Assembly: GCF_000585375.1 (NCBI RefSeq) | Contig: NZ_KK073874.1 | Span: 372,001-436,000 of the forward strand | Length of the DNA stretch: 64,000 nt | Direction of reading: 5' to 3' | From: Cryptosporangium arvum DSM 44712 | Lineage (GTDB): Bacteria > Actinomycetota > Actinomycetes > Mycobacteriales > Cryptosporangiaceae | Part shown: piece after piece, positions 23,194-32,008 of the stretch | Layout of the letters: the number at the start of each line of letters is the position of its first letter | How positions within the stretch are numbered: position 1 is the first letter of the stretch | Translations under genes and position numbers: made by a program | The notes under the pieces: model-generated | Database searches by the model: none | Told to the model about the DNA's origin: nothing | What the model saw: the letters and a program-made list of their open reading frames with translations, nothing else

Positions 23194-25200
23194 TCAGCTC
23201 CGGGAGAGGGAGCTGGGCCACCAGAACTTCTTGTCCAGCAGCACGACCAGCGCGGGCACCAGCACGGTGCGCACGAGGAGCGTGTCGAGCAGCACGCCCA
23301 GACCGACGATCACGCCGATCTCGGTGAGCGTGATCAGCGGCAGCACCCCCAGCACCGCGAACACCGCCGCCAGCAGGATCCCGGCGCTGGTGATCACTCC
23401 GCCGGTCACGGCCACCGCGGTGACGATGCCTTCGCGGGTGCCGTGGTGCAGCGCCTCTTCCCGCGCCCGCGTGACGAGGAAGATGTTGTAGTCGACGCCC
23501 AGCGCGACCAGGAACAGGAACGCGAGCAACGGCACTCCGGTGTCCAACGCCGGATAGCCGAGCACGTGCGTGAACAGGAACGTGCTCGCTCCCAGCGCGG
23601 CGAAGAACGTCGCCACCACGGTGAGCATCAGCAGCAGAGGCGCCACGATCGCCCCGCGCAGGAGCACGATCAACACGATCAGCACCACGCCGAGCACCAG
23701 CGGGACGATCACTTCCAGGTCGCGGATCGCGGCCTCGCGGGTGTCGAGTTCGGTGGCGACCGACCCGCCGACGAGAGCTCCGGTGGGATCCAGCCGGTCG
23801 CGTAGCGCGCGGATCGCGTCGTAGCTCTCCGCCGTGGCCGGCGCGGCGTCCAGGACGACGTCGACCTCGGCGAGATCCCCGGTCTTCTCGCCCGGCCGCA
23901 CCGACGCGACACCCGGAGAGTCCTGCGCGAGACGCGTCACCTCGGCCACGCGGTCCGGGGTGGTCATCACCGCGACGGGGTCGGTCGCTCCGGCGGGGTA
24001 GTAGCGCGCCAGCGCCTTCAGCCCGTCGACGGACTCGGCCTTCACCCGGAACTGTTCGGACTGGCTGAGGCCGAGCCGGGCGTCGACCAGCCCCGCGGAC
24101 AGGACGCCGAGCAACACCACCGAGAACGCGATCACCGCCACCGGTCGTCGCGCGACACCGCTCGCGACCCGCGCCCAGGCGCCGGTGCGGGCCTTGTCCT
24201 GGTCGCCGACCTTCGGCACGAACGGCCAGAACAGCCCGCGCCCGCACACCACGAGCGCGGCCGGGAGCACGACCAGCCCGAACACGGCGGCGACGAGGAT
24301 GCCGATCGCGCCGGCGAGACCGATCGCCCGATCGTTCTCCAGGATCGCCAGCGCGAGCGTGAGCAGGCTCAACGTCACCGTGACCGCGCTGGCGACGATC
24401 GCCCCGCCGCCGGAGCGCAGGGCCTTCCGCATCGCTTCGCGACGATCCTCGGTGAGGCGCAGCTCCTCGCGGTAGCGGGCGATCAGCAGCAGCGCGTAGT
24501 CGGTGCCGGCGCCGAACACCAGCACGTCGACGATGCCGGTGGTGGACGGGTCGATGTTCAGACCGGTCGCGCGCGACATCAGCGCGATCACCGACCCGGC
24601 GACGACGTCGGCCGTACCGACCACCGCGAGCGGGACGAGCCAGAGGATCGGGCTGCGATAGGTGATGAGAAGCAGCAACGCGACGACACCGGCGGTGACG
24701 GCGAGCAGCTTGAAGTTCGCGCCGCTGAACGACGACGCGATGTCGGCTCGGAAGCCGGCACCGCCGGTGACCTGCGCGGTGAGCCCGTCGGGCAGGTCCG
24801 CTTTCGCCTTCTCACGCAGATCGGTGACGCGGTCGATGACCACGTCGTTCTCGAGGTCGGCCGCGAACGGCACCGCGAGCAGCGCGGCGGTGCGGTCGGG
24901 CGAGTAGATCGGGGGAGATCCCCGGAAGGCCTTGGCGTCCGCCTCGATCGTGGTGGTGTCCGCCTGGGTCAGGGGCGCGCCGTCCCGGGCGTACAGGATC
25001 AGCGCCGGGTTGGTCTCCCCGCTCGGCAGCTGTTTCTGCAGCTCGGCGACCTTCGAAGAGTCGGCGGACGACGGGAGGGCAGCGGTCGGCTCGTTGCTGT
25101 TCTCCGCAGTGCCGCCGAACGCGATCACCAGACCCGACAGCAGCACTGCCAACAGGAGCACCAGCCAGGCGGATCGGCGGCCGGTCACTATCTCGGGCAT
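23194..25200 (-). CDS. MMPL/RND-family membrane exporter
   Basis: 668 residues from ATG 25200. Twelve spans in the RND layout: one N-terminal span, a large external domain, five spans with VFGAGTDYALLLIARYREEL, a second external domain and the matching FLFLVALGVDYNIFLVTRAREE set. The GxxxDY motifs are those of MMPL/RND pumps that export lipids or drugs using the proton gradient. Divergent from a MarR regulator, whose operator-like dyad lies between them. Confidence 0.93.
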   Translation of the reverse strand: MPEIVTGRRSAWLVLLLAVLLSGLVIAFGGTAENSNEPTAALPSSADSSKVAELQKQLPSGETNPALILYARDGAPLTQADTTTIEADAKAFRGSPPIYSPDRTAALLAVPFAADLENDVVIDRVTDLREKAKADLPDGLTAQVTGGAGFRADIASSFSGANFKLLAVTAGVVALLLLITYRSPILWLVPLAVVGTADVVAGSVIALMSRATGLNIDPSTTGIVDVLVFGAGTDYALLLIARYREELRLTEDRREAMRKALRSGGGAIVASAVTVTLSLLTLALAILENDRAIGLAGAIGILVAAVFGLVVLPAALVVCGRGLFWPFVPKVGDQDKARTGAWARVASGVARRPVAVIAFSVVLLGVLSAGLVDARLGLSQSEQFRVKAESVDGLKALARYYPAGATDPVAVMTTPDRVAEVTRLAQDSPGVASVRPGEKTGDLAEVDVVLDAAPATAESYDAIRALRDRLDPTGALVGGSVATELDTREAAIRDLEVIVPLVLGVVLIVLIVLLRGAIVAPLLLMLTVVATFFAALGASTFLFTHVLGYPALDTGVPLLAFLFLVALGVDYNIFLVTRAREEALHHGTREGIVTAVAVTGGVITSAGILLAAVFAVLGVLPLITLTEIGVIVGLGVLLDTLLVRTVLVPALVVLLDKKFWWPSSLSRS

Positions 25201-25223
25201 CGCTCTTCTCTCGATCGTGAAGT

Positions 25224-25240
25224 CTCTCGACCATCGAGAG
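25224..25240. promoter_or_regulatory. MarR-type operator candidate between exporter and regulator
   Basis: Perfect 7-bp dyad CTCTCGA-N3-TCGAGAG, placed 23 bp upstream of the exporter start. It would cover the -35 region of the regulator gene, whose -10-like TAGTCT lies at 25257-25262. Confidence 0.6.
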
Positions 25241-25270
25241 TTTTCTGGATGCCGCGCTAGTCTGCAACTC

Positions 25271-25813
25271 GTGGACAGGCGGGAGCGCACCCGAGAGTTG
25301 GGGCGGGAACTACGGCGGTACTTCGTGGAAGCCCGGCTCGTCACCCATGCGTTCGCCGAGCTGCACGGTCTGCACGCCACCGACCTGCACGCGCTGATCG
25401 AGATCATGGACGCGGAAGGGCGGGGCGAACCGACCACGCCCGGCCGGTTGGGCGAGGCGCTGGGGCTCTCGTCCGGCGCGACGACGGCAGTGGTCGATCG
25501 TCTGGAGCGGCTCGGTCACATTCGGCGGGAACGGCCCGCCGGCGACCGGCGGCGCGTGCACCTGCACTACGACGAAGGCGGCAGGGAGCTCGCGCTCGAG
25601 TTCTTCGGGCCGCTGCACGAGCGGATCTACCGGGTCGTCGGCGAGTTCACCGAGGAGGAGGTGGCGGTCGCGCACCGGTTCCTCACCGCGGTGACCGACG
25701 CTGCCGCGGACCATCGACGCGCGGTACGCGACAACTCGGACCGGTCAGGTCAGGCTGACGGCGACGCTGCCGGCCGCGGCGGCCGACCGCAGGCGGACGG
25801 AGTCCAGGCGTGA
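25271..25813 (+). CDS. MarR-family regulator
   Basis: 180 residues from GTG 25271. Winged-helix MarR fold: LGEALGLSSGATTAVVDRLERLGHIRRERPAGDRRRVHLHYDEGGREL. No ribosome site is visible and a -10-like TAGTCT ends 8 nt before the start, so the mRNA is probably leaderless. It should repress the divergent MMPL exporter and itself. The last 23 codons overlap, on the opposite strand, the end of the DUF4352 gene. Confidence 0.88.
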   Translation: MDRRERTRELGRELRRYFVEARLVTHAFAELHGLHATDLHALIEIMDAEGRGEPTTPGRLGEALGLSSGATTAVVDRLERLGHIRRERPAGDRRRVHLHYDEGGRELALEFFGPLHERIYRVVGEFTEEEVAVAHRFLTAVTDAAADHRRAVRDNSDRSGQADGDAAGRGGRPQADGVQA

Positions 25814-26401
25814 GCCCTTGGGCATGTCGAACGCGATTTTTCCGCTGACGCGAGCGCCTGGGCCGATCGGTGTCAAGAACGTGCGTTCGGCGCCGTTCGC
25901 GTAGCGGGTCGCTTTCGCGCTGCCCAGGTAGCGCCCGCCCGCGGTGGTGTAGGCGATCTGGTCCGACGCGGTGAACACCATCGCGCTGCGACCCAGGTTG
26001 CGGACGTCGAGCGTGACCACGCAGAAGTGCCCCCGGGTGGGCTGGCCGGCCTCACCGGCGTCTTCGCCCACCTCGGGGACGCCGCACCGCTGCTCGGTGA
26101 CGCGGTACTCGAGTGCACCGTGCCGGATCCGGGTGCCGAGTTGGGGGACCCCGCTGCCGAGGGTCTCGACGACGTGGTCGTTCGGGGGCGACTGGCTGGG
26201 GGGTGCGGCCACGAGGGTGGGTTCGGCGGAGGTGGCGGTCGGCTTCGGGTCGTTGGCCGGGCCACCGTCGGCGATCCAGAGCCCGACGCCACACACCCCG
26301 AACAGGACCACGCCGCAGACACCTAGGGCGAGCGCAACGAGGTTGTTGCGGCGCTCCTGGGGCGGGGTCCAGTCGAAGGTGGGTGGATCAGGCTTTTCCA
26401 T
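25745..26401 (-). CDS. Membrane-anchored DUF4352-like protein
   Basis: 218 residues. One N-terminal membrane span (LVALALGVCGVVLFGVCGVGLWI), a Pro/Thr linker, then a DUF4352-type immunoglobulin-like domain: TRIRHGALEYRVTEQRCG, HFCVVTLDVRNLGRSAMVFTASDQ, LTPIGPGARVSGKIAFDMPKG. Two Cys are placed to form a disulfide. Extracytoplasmic; function unknown. Its 3' end overlaps the MarR gene by 69 bp. Confidence 0.78.
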   Translation of the reverse strand: MEKPDPPTFDWTPPQERRNNLVALALGVCGVVLFGVCGVGLWIADGGPANDPKPTATSAEPTLVAAPPSQSPPNDHVVETLGSGVPQLGTRIRHGALEYRVTEQRCGVPEVGEDAGEAGQPTRGHFCVVTLDVRNLGRSAMVFTASDQIAYTTAGGRYLGSAKATRYANGAERTFLTPIGPGARVSGKIAFDMPKGSRLDSVRLRSAAAAGSVAVSLT

Positions 26402-26493
26402 GAAATTAACGGTATGCGATCGAGGTTAGAGGGGCTTATGTGACTCCAGTGAAATCGATCGCGTCAACCCGGCTGGGTCACAGTTGCGGACGC

Positions 26494-28518
26494 TCAGTCG
26501 GTTTCGGAAGTGGGTCGGGCCTGGTTCGGCTCGGTCGTCGCGGCCCTGGAAGCGGGTCGAGGGGCGTTGCTCTTCTTCGCGCGTGGCGCCGCGGGGCCGG
26601 GCTTTCTGGCCCCGTTCGGCTTCTTGGTGCCGCTCGGCTTGTCCGCGGTGCGAGGCGCGGTCGAGCGCGGCGCCTTCGCGGTTCGTGGCGCGTCCGAGAG
26701 CGGTTTGTCCGCAGTGCGTGGCGCGGTCGGGTGTGGTTTCTCCGCGGTGCGTGGCGCGTCCGAGAGTGGTTTGCTCGCGGTGCGTGGCGCGGTCGGGAGC
26801 GGTTCGTCCGGGGTTCGGGGTGTTGTGCGGGGCGCGGTGGAGCGTGGCTTCTTCGGGGTTGGTGGCGCCGTCGAGCGTGGCTCTTGGGCGTTCACCGCCG
26901 GGTGCTCTGCGGCCGGGATGTCGGTGGAACCGGCTGGGAGAGTCTGCTCCCACTCTCCCTCCGCCAACCCGGTGAGCGGCGCCTGAAGCGGTTCGGTGTT
27001 CACCTCTGTTACCGGAGTGACGGCTGGGAGGGCCGCATCTGTCGACTCGACAGCGCCGAGCGTCTCGTTGGCAACGGTGTGGGTGGGTTCGGGAGCCACT
27101 TCGGCGTCCACCAGCGTCTCGACGGCGGAGTGGGCGTCCGTGAGCGTCAACTCGGCGACAACCGCACCGCCGGCAGTCCTCAGCGGCGCCTCGACAACAG
27201 CGTGCTCGGACGCCACGGCGGCGGCCATCCCCGACGTCGCCCCGCCTGCCACGGTGCCGGCCGCGACGGTGCCGCCTGCGACGGTGCCGCCTGCGACGGT
27301 GCCGCCTGCGACGGTGCCGCCTGCGACGGTGCCGCCTGCGACGGTGCCGCCTGCGACGGTGCCGCCTGCGACGGTGCCGCCTGCGACGGTGCCGGCCGGC
27401 GCGCCAACGGCTTCCCGGCCCTCCACCGGCGCCGCAGCACCCCCAGCCCTGGGCGCCACCCCGGCGCCACCCGGCTCTGCCCCGCCCGCGCCATCAGCCT
27501 TCACCTCGGCCCGATGCGCCACTCCAGCACCGCCGGACCGCACCCCAGCACCACCCGGCATCCCACGGCCAGACTTCGCCCCAGCACCACCCGACCCCAC
27601 TCCAGCGCCATCCGGCCGAGCCCCGGAACCGTCCGGCCGCGTCCCGGCACCGCCTGGATGTGCTCCGGCACCGCCTGGATGTGACCCGGCACTGCCTGGT
27701 TTCGCCGGGGCGCTACCAGGCTTTCCCCCGGCCCCAACCCGTGCCGAAGAAACCCCAGACCGAGAAAGAACCCTCGTCGACACCCCTCGGCGCGCCACCG
27801 TGCGCACGACCACCCATCCCAGCAACACACCACTCAGAACCGTGAGCAACAGACGCCCCGGTACGCCGTGCACACCTTCCCAAAGCGCGTGCAGCGCCAC
27901 GACCCCCGTGATCGCCAGCACCAGACGGCGCAGCGACCGCCCGTTCCAGTGCTCCTGCGCCGCGAGCCACAGCGCCAACGCCGTGATCGCACCCCACGCC
28001 AACTGTGCGGCCGGTGCCAACAGCCCCCGCACCAGCACGTCGTGCGCAGCCGGCCCCACCACGCTCGGCAGGGTCACCAGATACCCGACGGTCTGCGCGA
28101 CCGCGAACCCCCCGCCGGCCGCGGCGCCCACCAGCAGACCGTCGGAAGCCCGCCGTGTCGGCAGCGCGAACAGTGCGGCCAGCGGCACGAGCAGCGTCAC
28201 CGACTCCTCGACCAGCGACACCGCCACCGTCGCGACCGGACCCAGGTCGGCCAGCGCGTAGTACCCGAGCAGCCCGCTCATCACCGACCCGAGCGCGGCG
28301 GCGATCGCCATCGAGGCGACCACCACCCACGTCGGCACGGTGAAATGCAGGCCGCGGCACGCCGCGTAGAACGCCATCGGTGCGGTCATGGCCCCGATCA
28401 CCAGCACGGGGGTGACCAGGCCCGGTTCGTCCGACGTCGACAGGATGCGTTCTCCCACGACAAAAGCGACCGTGCCGATCGTGAGGATCGCCAACCATAG
28501 GTCTCGACGCCATTGCAT
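26494..28518 (-). CDS. PrsW-like membrane protein with long repeat tail
   Basis: 674 residues. The first ~230 contain about eight spans and recall PrsW intramembrane metalloproteases. The three motifs are altered. EExxK reads EESVT (104-108), FxxxE reads FAVAQ (138-142), and the His motif reads HALWE (210-214). The rest is low-complexity: Gly/Ala repeats, a GTVAG array from a 15-bp tandem repeat (27271-27390), then Thr-Ala-Pro-Arg repeats. Either a divergent protease or an inactive relative with a cytoplasmic tail. Confidence 0.62.
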   Translation of the reverse strand: MQWRRDLWLAILTIGTVAFVVGERILSTSDEPGLVTPVLVIGAMTAPMAFYAACRGLHFTVPTWVVVASMAIAAALGSVMSGLLGYYALADLGPVATVAVSLVEESVTLLVPLAALFALPTRRASDGLLVGAAAGGGFAVAQTVGYLVTLPSVVGPAAHDVLVRGLLAPAAQLAWGAITALALWLAAQEHWNGRSLRRLVLAITGVVALHALWEGVHGVPGRLLLTVLSGVLLGWVVVRTVARRGVSTRVLSRSGVSSARVGAGGKPGSAPAKPGSAGSHPGGAGAHPGGAGTRPDGSGARPDGAGVGSGGAGAKSGRGMPGGAGVRSGGAGVAHRAEVKADGAGGAEPGGAGVAPRAGGAAAPVEGREAVGAPAGTVAGGTVAGGTVAGGTVAGGTVAGGTVAGGTVAGGTVAGGTVAAGTVAGGATSGMAAAVASEHAVVEAPLRTAGGAVVAELTLTDAHSAVETLVDAEVAPEPTHTVANETLGAVESTDAALPAVTPVTEVNTEPLQAPLTGLAEGEWEQTLPAGSTDIPAAEHPAVNAQEPRSTAPPTPKKPRSTAPRTTPRTPDEPLPTAPRTASKPLSDAPRTAEKPHPTAPRTADKPLSDAPRTAKAPRSTAPRTADKPSGTKKPNGARKPGPAAPRAKKSNAPRPASRAATTEPNQARPTSETD
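27271..27390. repeat. Eight perfect 15-bp tandem repeats inside the PrsW-like gene
   Basis: Unit GCCGCCTGCGACGGT, eight exact copies flanked by diverged ones; on the minus strand each codes for the five residues of GTVAG. The exact identity of third bases points to recent slippage and likely length variation. Confidence 0.95.
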
Positions 28519-28571
28519 GGCTCAAATACTGACAAAAATGCTGGAACTTCGCCTTCCCTGACGTGCGAGTG

Positions 28572-29189
28572 TCACCGACTCTGAATGCGTTCCGGCAAAT
28601 GAGCGCCGAGGTCGGTGCCTGCCAACAGCTCGAGGGTCAGATTGGCCTGCGAGCCGGAATACCAACCCAGGATCCAGTCCGCGTAGAGCCGGCCGGCCGA
28701 GTAGTACGGCTTCAATCCGAAGTCGGTCGGCACCAGGCGGACGTCCGGTGCCTGCCCGGTCGTGATCCGTACCGAGTCCTCGTCGCAGACCGGAACGCGG
28801 CGCGGCATGCTCTCGCCCGGCGTCCAGGTGACTTCCGCGGTGGCCGGTCCGTGCATCGGGTTGAACAGGCAGGGCGGTCGGCCGGTCGGCGCGATCAACC
28901 GGCCTGCTTCGGCCATCGCCTCGGTGGCCCGGAACAGGTGCCGACCTCCGGCGAAGCCGGCCGAACCGAACGCCTCGACGTTCTGCGCGGCCCGTAACAA
29001 CACGGTGTTCATCGGTCCCGTGCCTGCGTGTACCCGTAACCGTTCGAGGTCGGCGCGTAGCACGCTGTTGACCCGCAGCAGTTCGTTGCGGCCGGCCTCG
29101 ACGTCGGTCTTCAGGGCGGCGTCGGCCACGCCGACGATGGTGTTGTCAACAAAGGATCTGCCACCGAAAATGCTCTTCCACCAAGCCAC
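28572..29189 (-). CDS. Conserved-looking hypothetical protein
   Basis: 205 residues from GTG 29189, which has GAGAGGGG 6 nt upstream (GTG 29192 and 29210 are in frame). No signal peptide or membrane span. It begins AWWKSIFGGRSFVDN, has a helical, possibly coiled part (GRNELLRVNSVLRADLERLRV) and ends with YSAGRLYADWILGWYSGSQANLTLELLAG. Family not recognised. It follows the TipA-like regulator gene on the same strand, 60 bp downstream of that gene's stop. Confidence 0.6.
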   Translation of the reverse strand: MAWWKSIFGGRSFVDNTIVGVADAALKTDVEAGRNELLRVNSVLRADLERLRVHAGTGPMNTVLLRAAQNVEAFGSAGFAGGRHLFRATEAMAEAGRLIAPTGRPPCLFNPMHGPATAEVTWTPGESMPRRVPVCDEDSVRITTGQAPDVRLVPTDFGLKPYYSAGRLYADWILGWYSGSQANLTLELLAGTDLGAHLPERIQSR

Positions 29190-29249
29190 CACGCGCCCCT
29201 CTCGCCGCACTTCCGACGCTAGGCGGCGCGTGGTGGCACTTCTGTCGGA

Positions 29250-30011
29250 TTACTTACCGGCGCGGGTAGCGTTCGCGTGAATCGCGTCGCGGACATAGGT
29301 GGCGAGTCCCGGCTTTTCCGTGTCGTAGTGGCGCGTGAAACGCTCGTCCTCGACGTACATCGTGCCGAGACCGCGGTGGATGTCGTAACCGCAGTCGTAG
29401 AACCACCGGGTGATGTGCTGGCGGTGCGCTTCGGCCACGTCCATCGCGTCCGGTGAATCGGCGGGAACGCCGGCGAGGAACAACCGCTGGAAATCGGCGA
29501 GGTTTCCGGCCGCCTCCTCCTTGATCGCCAGCCAGTCGTCTTTCGTGTACGTCGCGGTCCGGCGCTGCGACTGCCGGTACGCGTCGGTGTCGCCCCAGCG
29601 GTCGCGTACCTCGTCCTCGTACTGGGTGGGGTCGTTCTCGCCGAACACCTCGAACATCTCCTGCGGATTGAGCGAAACGCCCATTTTCCTGGCCTCCATC
29701 GTTTTCTCGACGGCGGCGACCATCTGTTGCAGCTCCTCGATCTTTCCGGTCAGCAGCGCGTGCTGCCGCCGGAGGTGATCGATCGGATCCACGGAGCTGT
29801 CGTCCAGGATCGCCGCGATTTCCTCCAGTCCGAACCCGAGCTGGCGGTAGGCGAGAATGCGTTGCAGTCGCTCCAGGTCCACGTACGAGTACCGGCGGTA
29901 ACCGGTGTTCGTGCGCTCGCTGGGGGTGAGAAGTCCGATCTCGTCGTAGTGGTGCAGGGTCCGCACCGTGACGCCGGCTTCCTTGGCGACCTGTCCTACC
30001 GACCAACTCAT
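29250..30011 (-). CDS. TipA-like MerR regulator
   Basis: 253 residues. N-terminal MerR HTH (SVGQVAKEAGVTVRTLHHYDEIGLLTPSERTNTGYRRY), a coiled-coil dimer helix, and a C-terminal TipAS-type ligand domain (HITRWFYDCGYDIHRGLGTMYVEDERFTRHYD). TipA-type proteins bind thiopeptide antibiotics and activate their own promoter. The promoter in front has the matching 19-bp spacer and dyad. Activation of its own gene is likely; the ligand here is unknown. Confidence 0.93.
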   Translation of the reverse strand: MSWSVGQVAKEAGVTVRTLHHYDEIGLLTPSERTNTGYRRYSYVDLERLQRILAYRQLGFGLEEIAAILDDSSVDPIDHLRRQHALLTGKIEELQQMVAAVEKTMEARKMGVSLNPQEMFEVFGENDPTQYEDEVRDRWGDTDAYRQSQRRTATYTKDDWLAIKEEAAGNLADFQRLFLAGVPADSPDAMDVAEAHRQHITRWFYDCGYDIHRGLGTMYVEDERFTRHYDTEKPGLATYVRDAIHANATRAGK

Positions 30012-30018
30012 GACAAGG

Positions 30019-30049
30019 ACGCTAAGGACTCACGCCGCGTGAGGGTCAA
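30019..30049 (-). promoter_or_regulatory. MerR-type promoter with 19-bp spacer and dyad
   Basis: On the minus strand: -35 TTGACC (30049-30044), a 19-bp spacer carrying the 7-bp dyad CTCACGC/GCGTGAG (30029-30043), and -10 TAGCGT (30024-30019). The gene's ATG begins 8 nt after the -10 box, so the transcript is probably leaderless. A long spacer with a central dyad is the hallmark of MerR-activated promoters. Confidence 0.8.
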
Positions 30050-30110
30050 GGGCTGATCTGGCCGATCTCGGAAGATCCTGCCTACTATCCAGGTAGGAGA
30101 AGGGGGCGTG

Positions 30111-31928
30111 ATGACCAAACGACTCGTCGTGGTCGGCGCCGGTCCCGGCGCGACCGGCCTGCTCGAACGCCTCATCGCCAGCGCGCCCGGCGTCCTCGAG
30201 GAACCGCTCCTGATCACGTTCGTCGATCCGCACCCGCCGGGCGCGGGCCGCGTCTGGCGCGCCGATCAGTCCCCGCTGCTGCTGATGAACTCGATGGCCG
30301 AGGACGTCACGATGTTCCCCGACGAGTCCGTGCAGGTGGAAGGCCCGCTCGCCCCCGGCCCCGCGCTGCACGAGTGGGCCGGCGAGGCCGGCGCGCCCGA
30401 CGTCGAGGGCCGCTCGTTCGTCAGCCGCACCGTGCAGAGCGGTTATCTCACCTGGGTGTTCGACCGGGTCCGCGCGTCGGCGCCCGCGAACGTCCGCATC
30501 GAGGTCCGACGGGACCGCGCCATCCGCGTCGAGGACGGCCCGAGCGGTCAGATCGTCCACCTCGCGAGCCGGCAGCGACTCGAAGCCGACGTGGTCGTGC
30601 TCGCGCTCGGCCACCTCGACGCCCGGCCGACCGGCGAGTCGGCCCGGCTCGCCGCCTACGCGGACGCGCACGGGCTCACCTACGTCCCCCCGGCCTACAC
30701 CGCCGACCTGGACCTCAGCGCGTTGAAGCCCGGCCAGGACGTGCTGGTGCGCGGCCTCGGCCTGGCCTTCGTCGACCTCGTCGTGCTCCTCACCGAGGGG
30801 CGCGGCGGCCGATTCGAGAACGGCGGTTACGTCCCGTCGGGCCACGAGCCGAGAATCCACGTCGGCTCCGGGCGAGGCGTCCCGTACCACGCCAAAACCG
30901 GCTATCGCCTGGTCGGACCGCCGCCACCGCTCCCGAGACACTTCGGCCAGGAGCAGATCGACGCGCTCCCCGACGGCCCGCTCGAGTTCCGTCGTGACGT
31001 CTGGCCGTTGATCGCCAAGGAGATCGGCTGGGGCTACTACCACGAGCTCTTCGCCGGGCACCCCGAACGCACCGCGCTCCCCTGGGACGATTTCGCCGCC
31101 GCGTACACGGACGCAGCCTGGTACAGCGCCGCGCGCGTCGACCTGGTGGCTTCGGCCGTTCCGGCCGAGGAGGACCGGCTCGACCTCGACCGGCTCGACC
31201 GCCCGTTCACGAACACCACCTTCGCCGACGACGACGCCGTGCAGGTCGCGTTACGGACCTACATCGAGGCCGACGTCGCGCGGCGGAACGACGCTGCCCA
31301 CAGCGCGGATCTGGGCGCGTTCCTCGCGCTGCTGTCGATCTACGGCCAGCTGCCCCGCGTGCTGGCCCAGAAGCAGCTGACCGGCCGCAGCCAGGTCGAG
31401 GAGCTGGACGGGTGGTGGCACGGGTTCTTCAGTTTCCTCGCCAGCGGCCCGCCCGGTTTCCGGCTCGACCAGTTGCTCGCGCTCTCCCGTGCAGGCGTCG
31501 TGCGCTTCCTCGGACCCGACGTGCGGTTCGACGGCGTCGACGGGCAGTTCCGGGCCTGCTCCCCGGCCGTACCCGGCGAGACAGAGGCCGACGCGCTCGT
31601 CGAGGCCCGGCTGCCGAGGCCGACGATCGCCGCCACCGCCGACGAGTTGCTGCGTGATCTGCTGGCGACCGGCCAGGGCGTCGAGGAAGTCGTCGACACC
31701 GTCTCCACCGGGCGCCTGCGCACGAACCGGAGCTACCAGGTCGTCGACGACCACGGTCGCGAGCATCCACGTCGGTTCGCGCTCGGCTGGTACACCAGCT
31801 CGCGCGGTGCGGCCGCGTTCGCCCGGCCCCGCACCAACGCCGCACCGTTCCGGATGGCCGACCACGCCGCCCGCGCCGTGTTGTCCGCGCTGCGGGAGAG
31901 TGTGGGCAGCGCCACCGACGAGTGCTAG
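30111..31928 (+). CDS. FAD/NAD(P)-binding protein (NAD_binding_9 type)
   Basis: 605 residues from ATG 30111 (AAGGGGG just upstream; GTG 30108 is in frame). The Rossmann start RLVVVGAGPGATGLLERL binds a dinucleotide. ADVVVLALGHLDARP and DVLVRGLGLAFVDLVVLL are the second nucleotide fold. The overall pattern fits large actinobacterial FAD-NAD(P)-binding proteins related to HI0933/adrenodoxin reductase-like oxidoreductases, with a long C-terminal domain. Substrate unknown. A TACTAT -10-like box lies at about 30082. Confidence 0.82.
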   Translation: MTKRLVVVGAGPGATGLLERLIASAPGVLEEPLLITFVDPHPPGAGRVWRADQSPLLLMNSMAEDVTMFPDESVQVEGPLAPGPALHEWAGEAGAPDVEGRSFVSRTVQSGYLTWVFDRVRASAPANVRIEVRRDRAIRVEDGPSGQIVHLASRQRLEADVVVLALGHLDARPTGESARLAAYADAHGLTYVPPAYTADLDLSALKPGQDVLVRGLGLAFVDLVVLLTEGRGGRFENGGYVPSGHEPRIHVGSGRGVPYHAKTGYRLVGPPPPLPRHFGQEQIDALPDGPLEFRRDVWPLIAKEIGWGYYHELFAGHPERTALPWDDFAAAYTDAAWYSAARVDLVASAVPAEEDRLDLDRLDRPFTNTTFADDDAVQVALRTYIEADVARRNDAAHSADLGAFLALLSIYGQLPRVLAQKQLTGRSQVEELDGWWHGFFSFLASGPPGFRLDQLLALSRAGVVRFLGPDVRFDGVDGQFRACSPAVPGETEADALVEARLPRPTIAATADELLRDLLATGQGVEEVVDTVSTGRLRTNRSYQVVDDHGREHPRRFALGWYTSSRGAAAFARPRTNAAPFRMADHAARAVLSALRESVGSATDEC

Positions 31929-31933
31929 CGGAA

Positions 31934-31966
31934 GTGCTTGCTACTAGCTAGCACTCGACCTAGGCT
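31934..31966 (+). promoter_or_regulatory. Promoter with embedded palindrome upstream of XRE regulator
   Basis: A 21-bp near-perfect palindrome (31934-31954; 9 of 10 pairs match; arms start GTGCT and end AGCAC). It contains -35 TTGCTA (31938-31943). A 17-bp spacer leads to -10 TAGGCT (31961-31966). The overlap fits autorepression by the XRE protein encoded 43 bp downstream. Confidence 0.65.
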
Positions 31967-32008
31967 GGGTGACGTCGGAGAAGATCGAGCCGGTGAGGGG
32001 GCGAGGTC

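Noticed and set aside
27180-27494. Alanine/serine repeat frame with a PSQAA pattern opposite the GTVAG array
   Set aside because: It is an alternative-frame reading of the 15-bp repeats inside the PrsW-like gene, without a start signal.
28563-28997. Plus-strand frame opposite the hypothetical gene at 28572
   Set aside because: It is the antisense shadow of the minus-strand gene; its translation shows no domain and no ribosome site.
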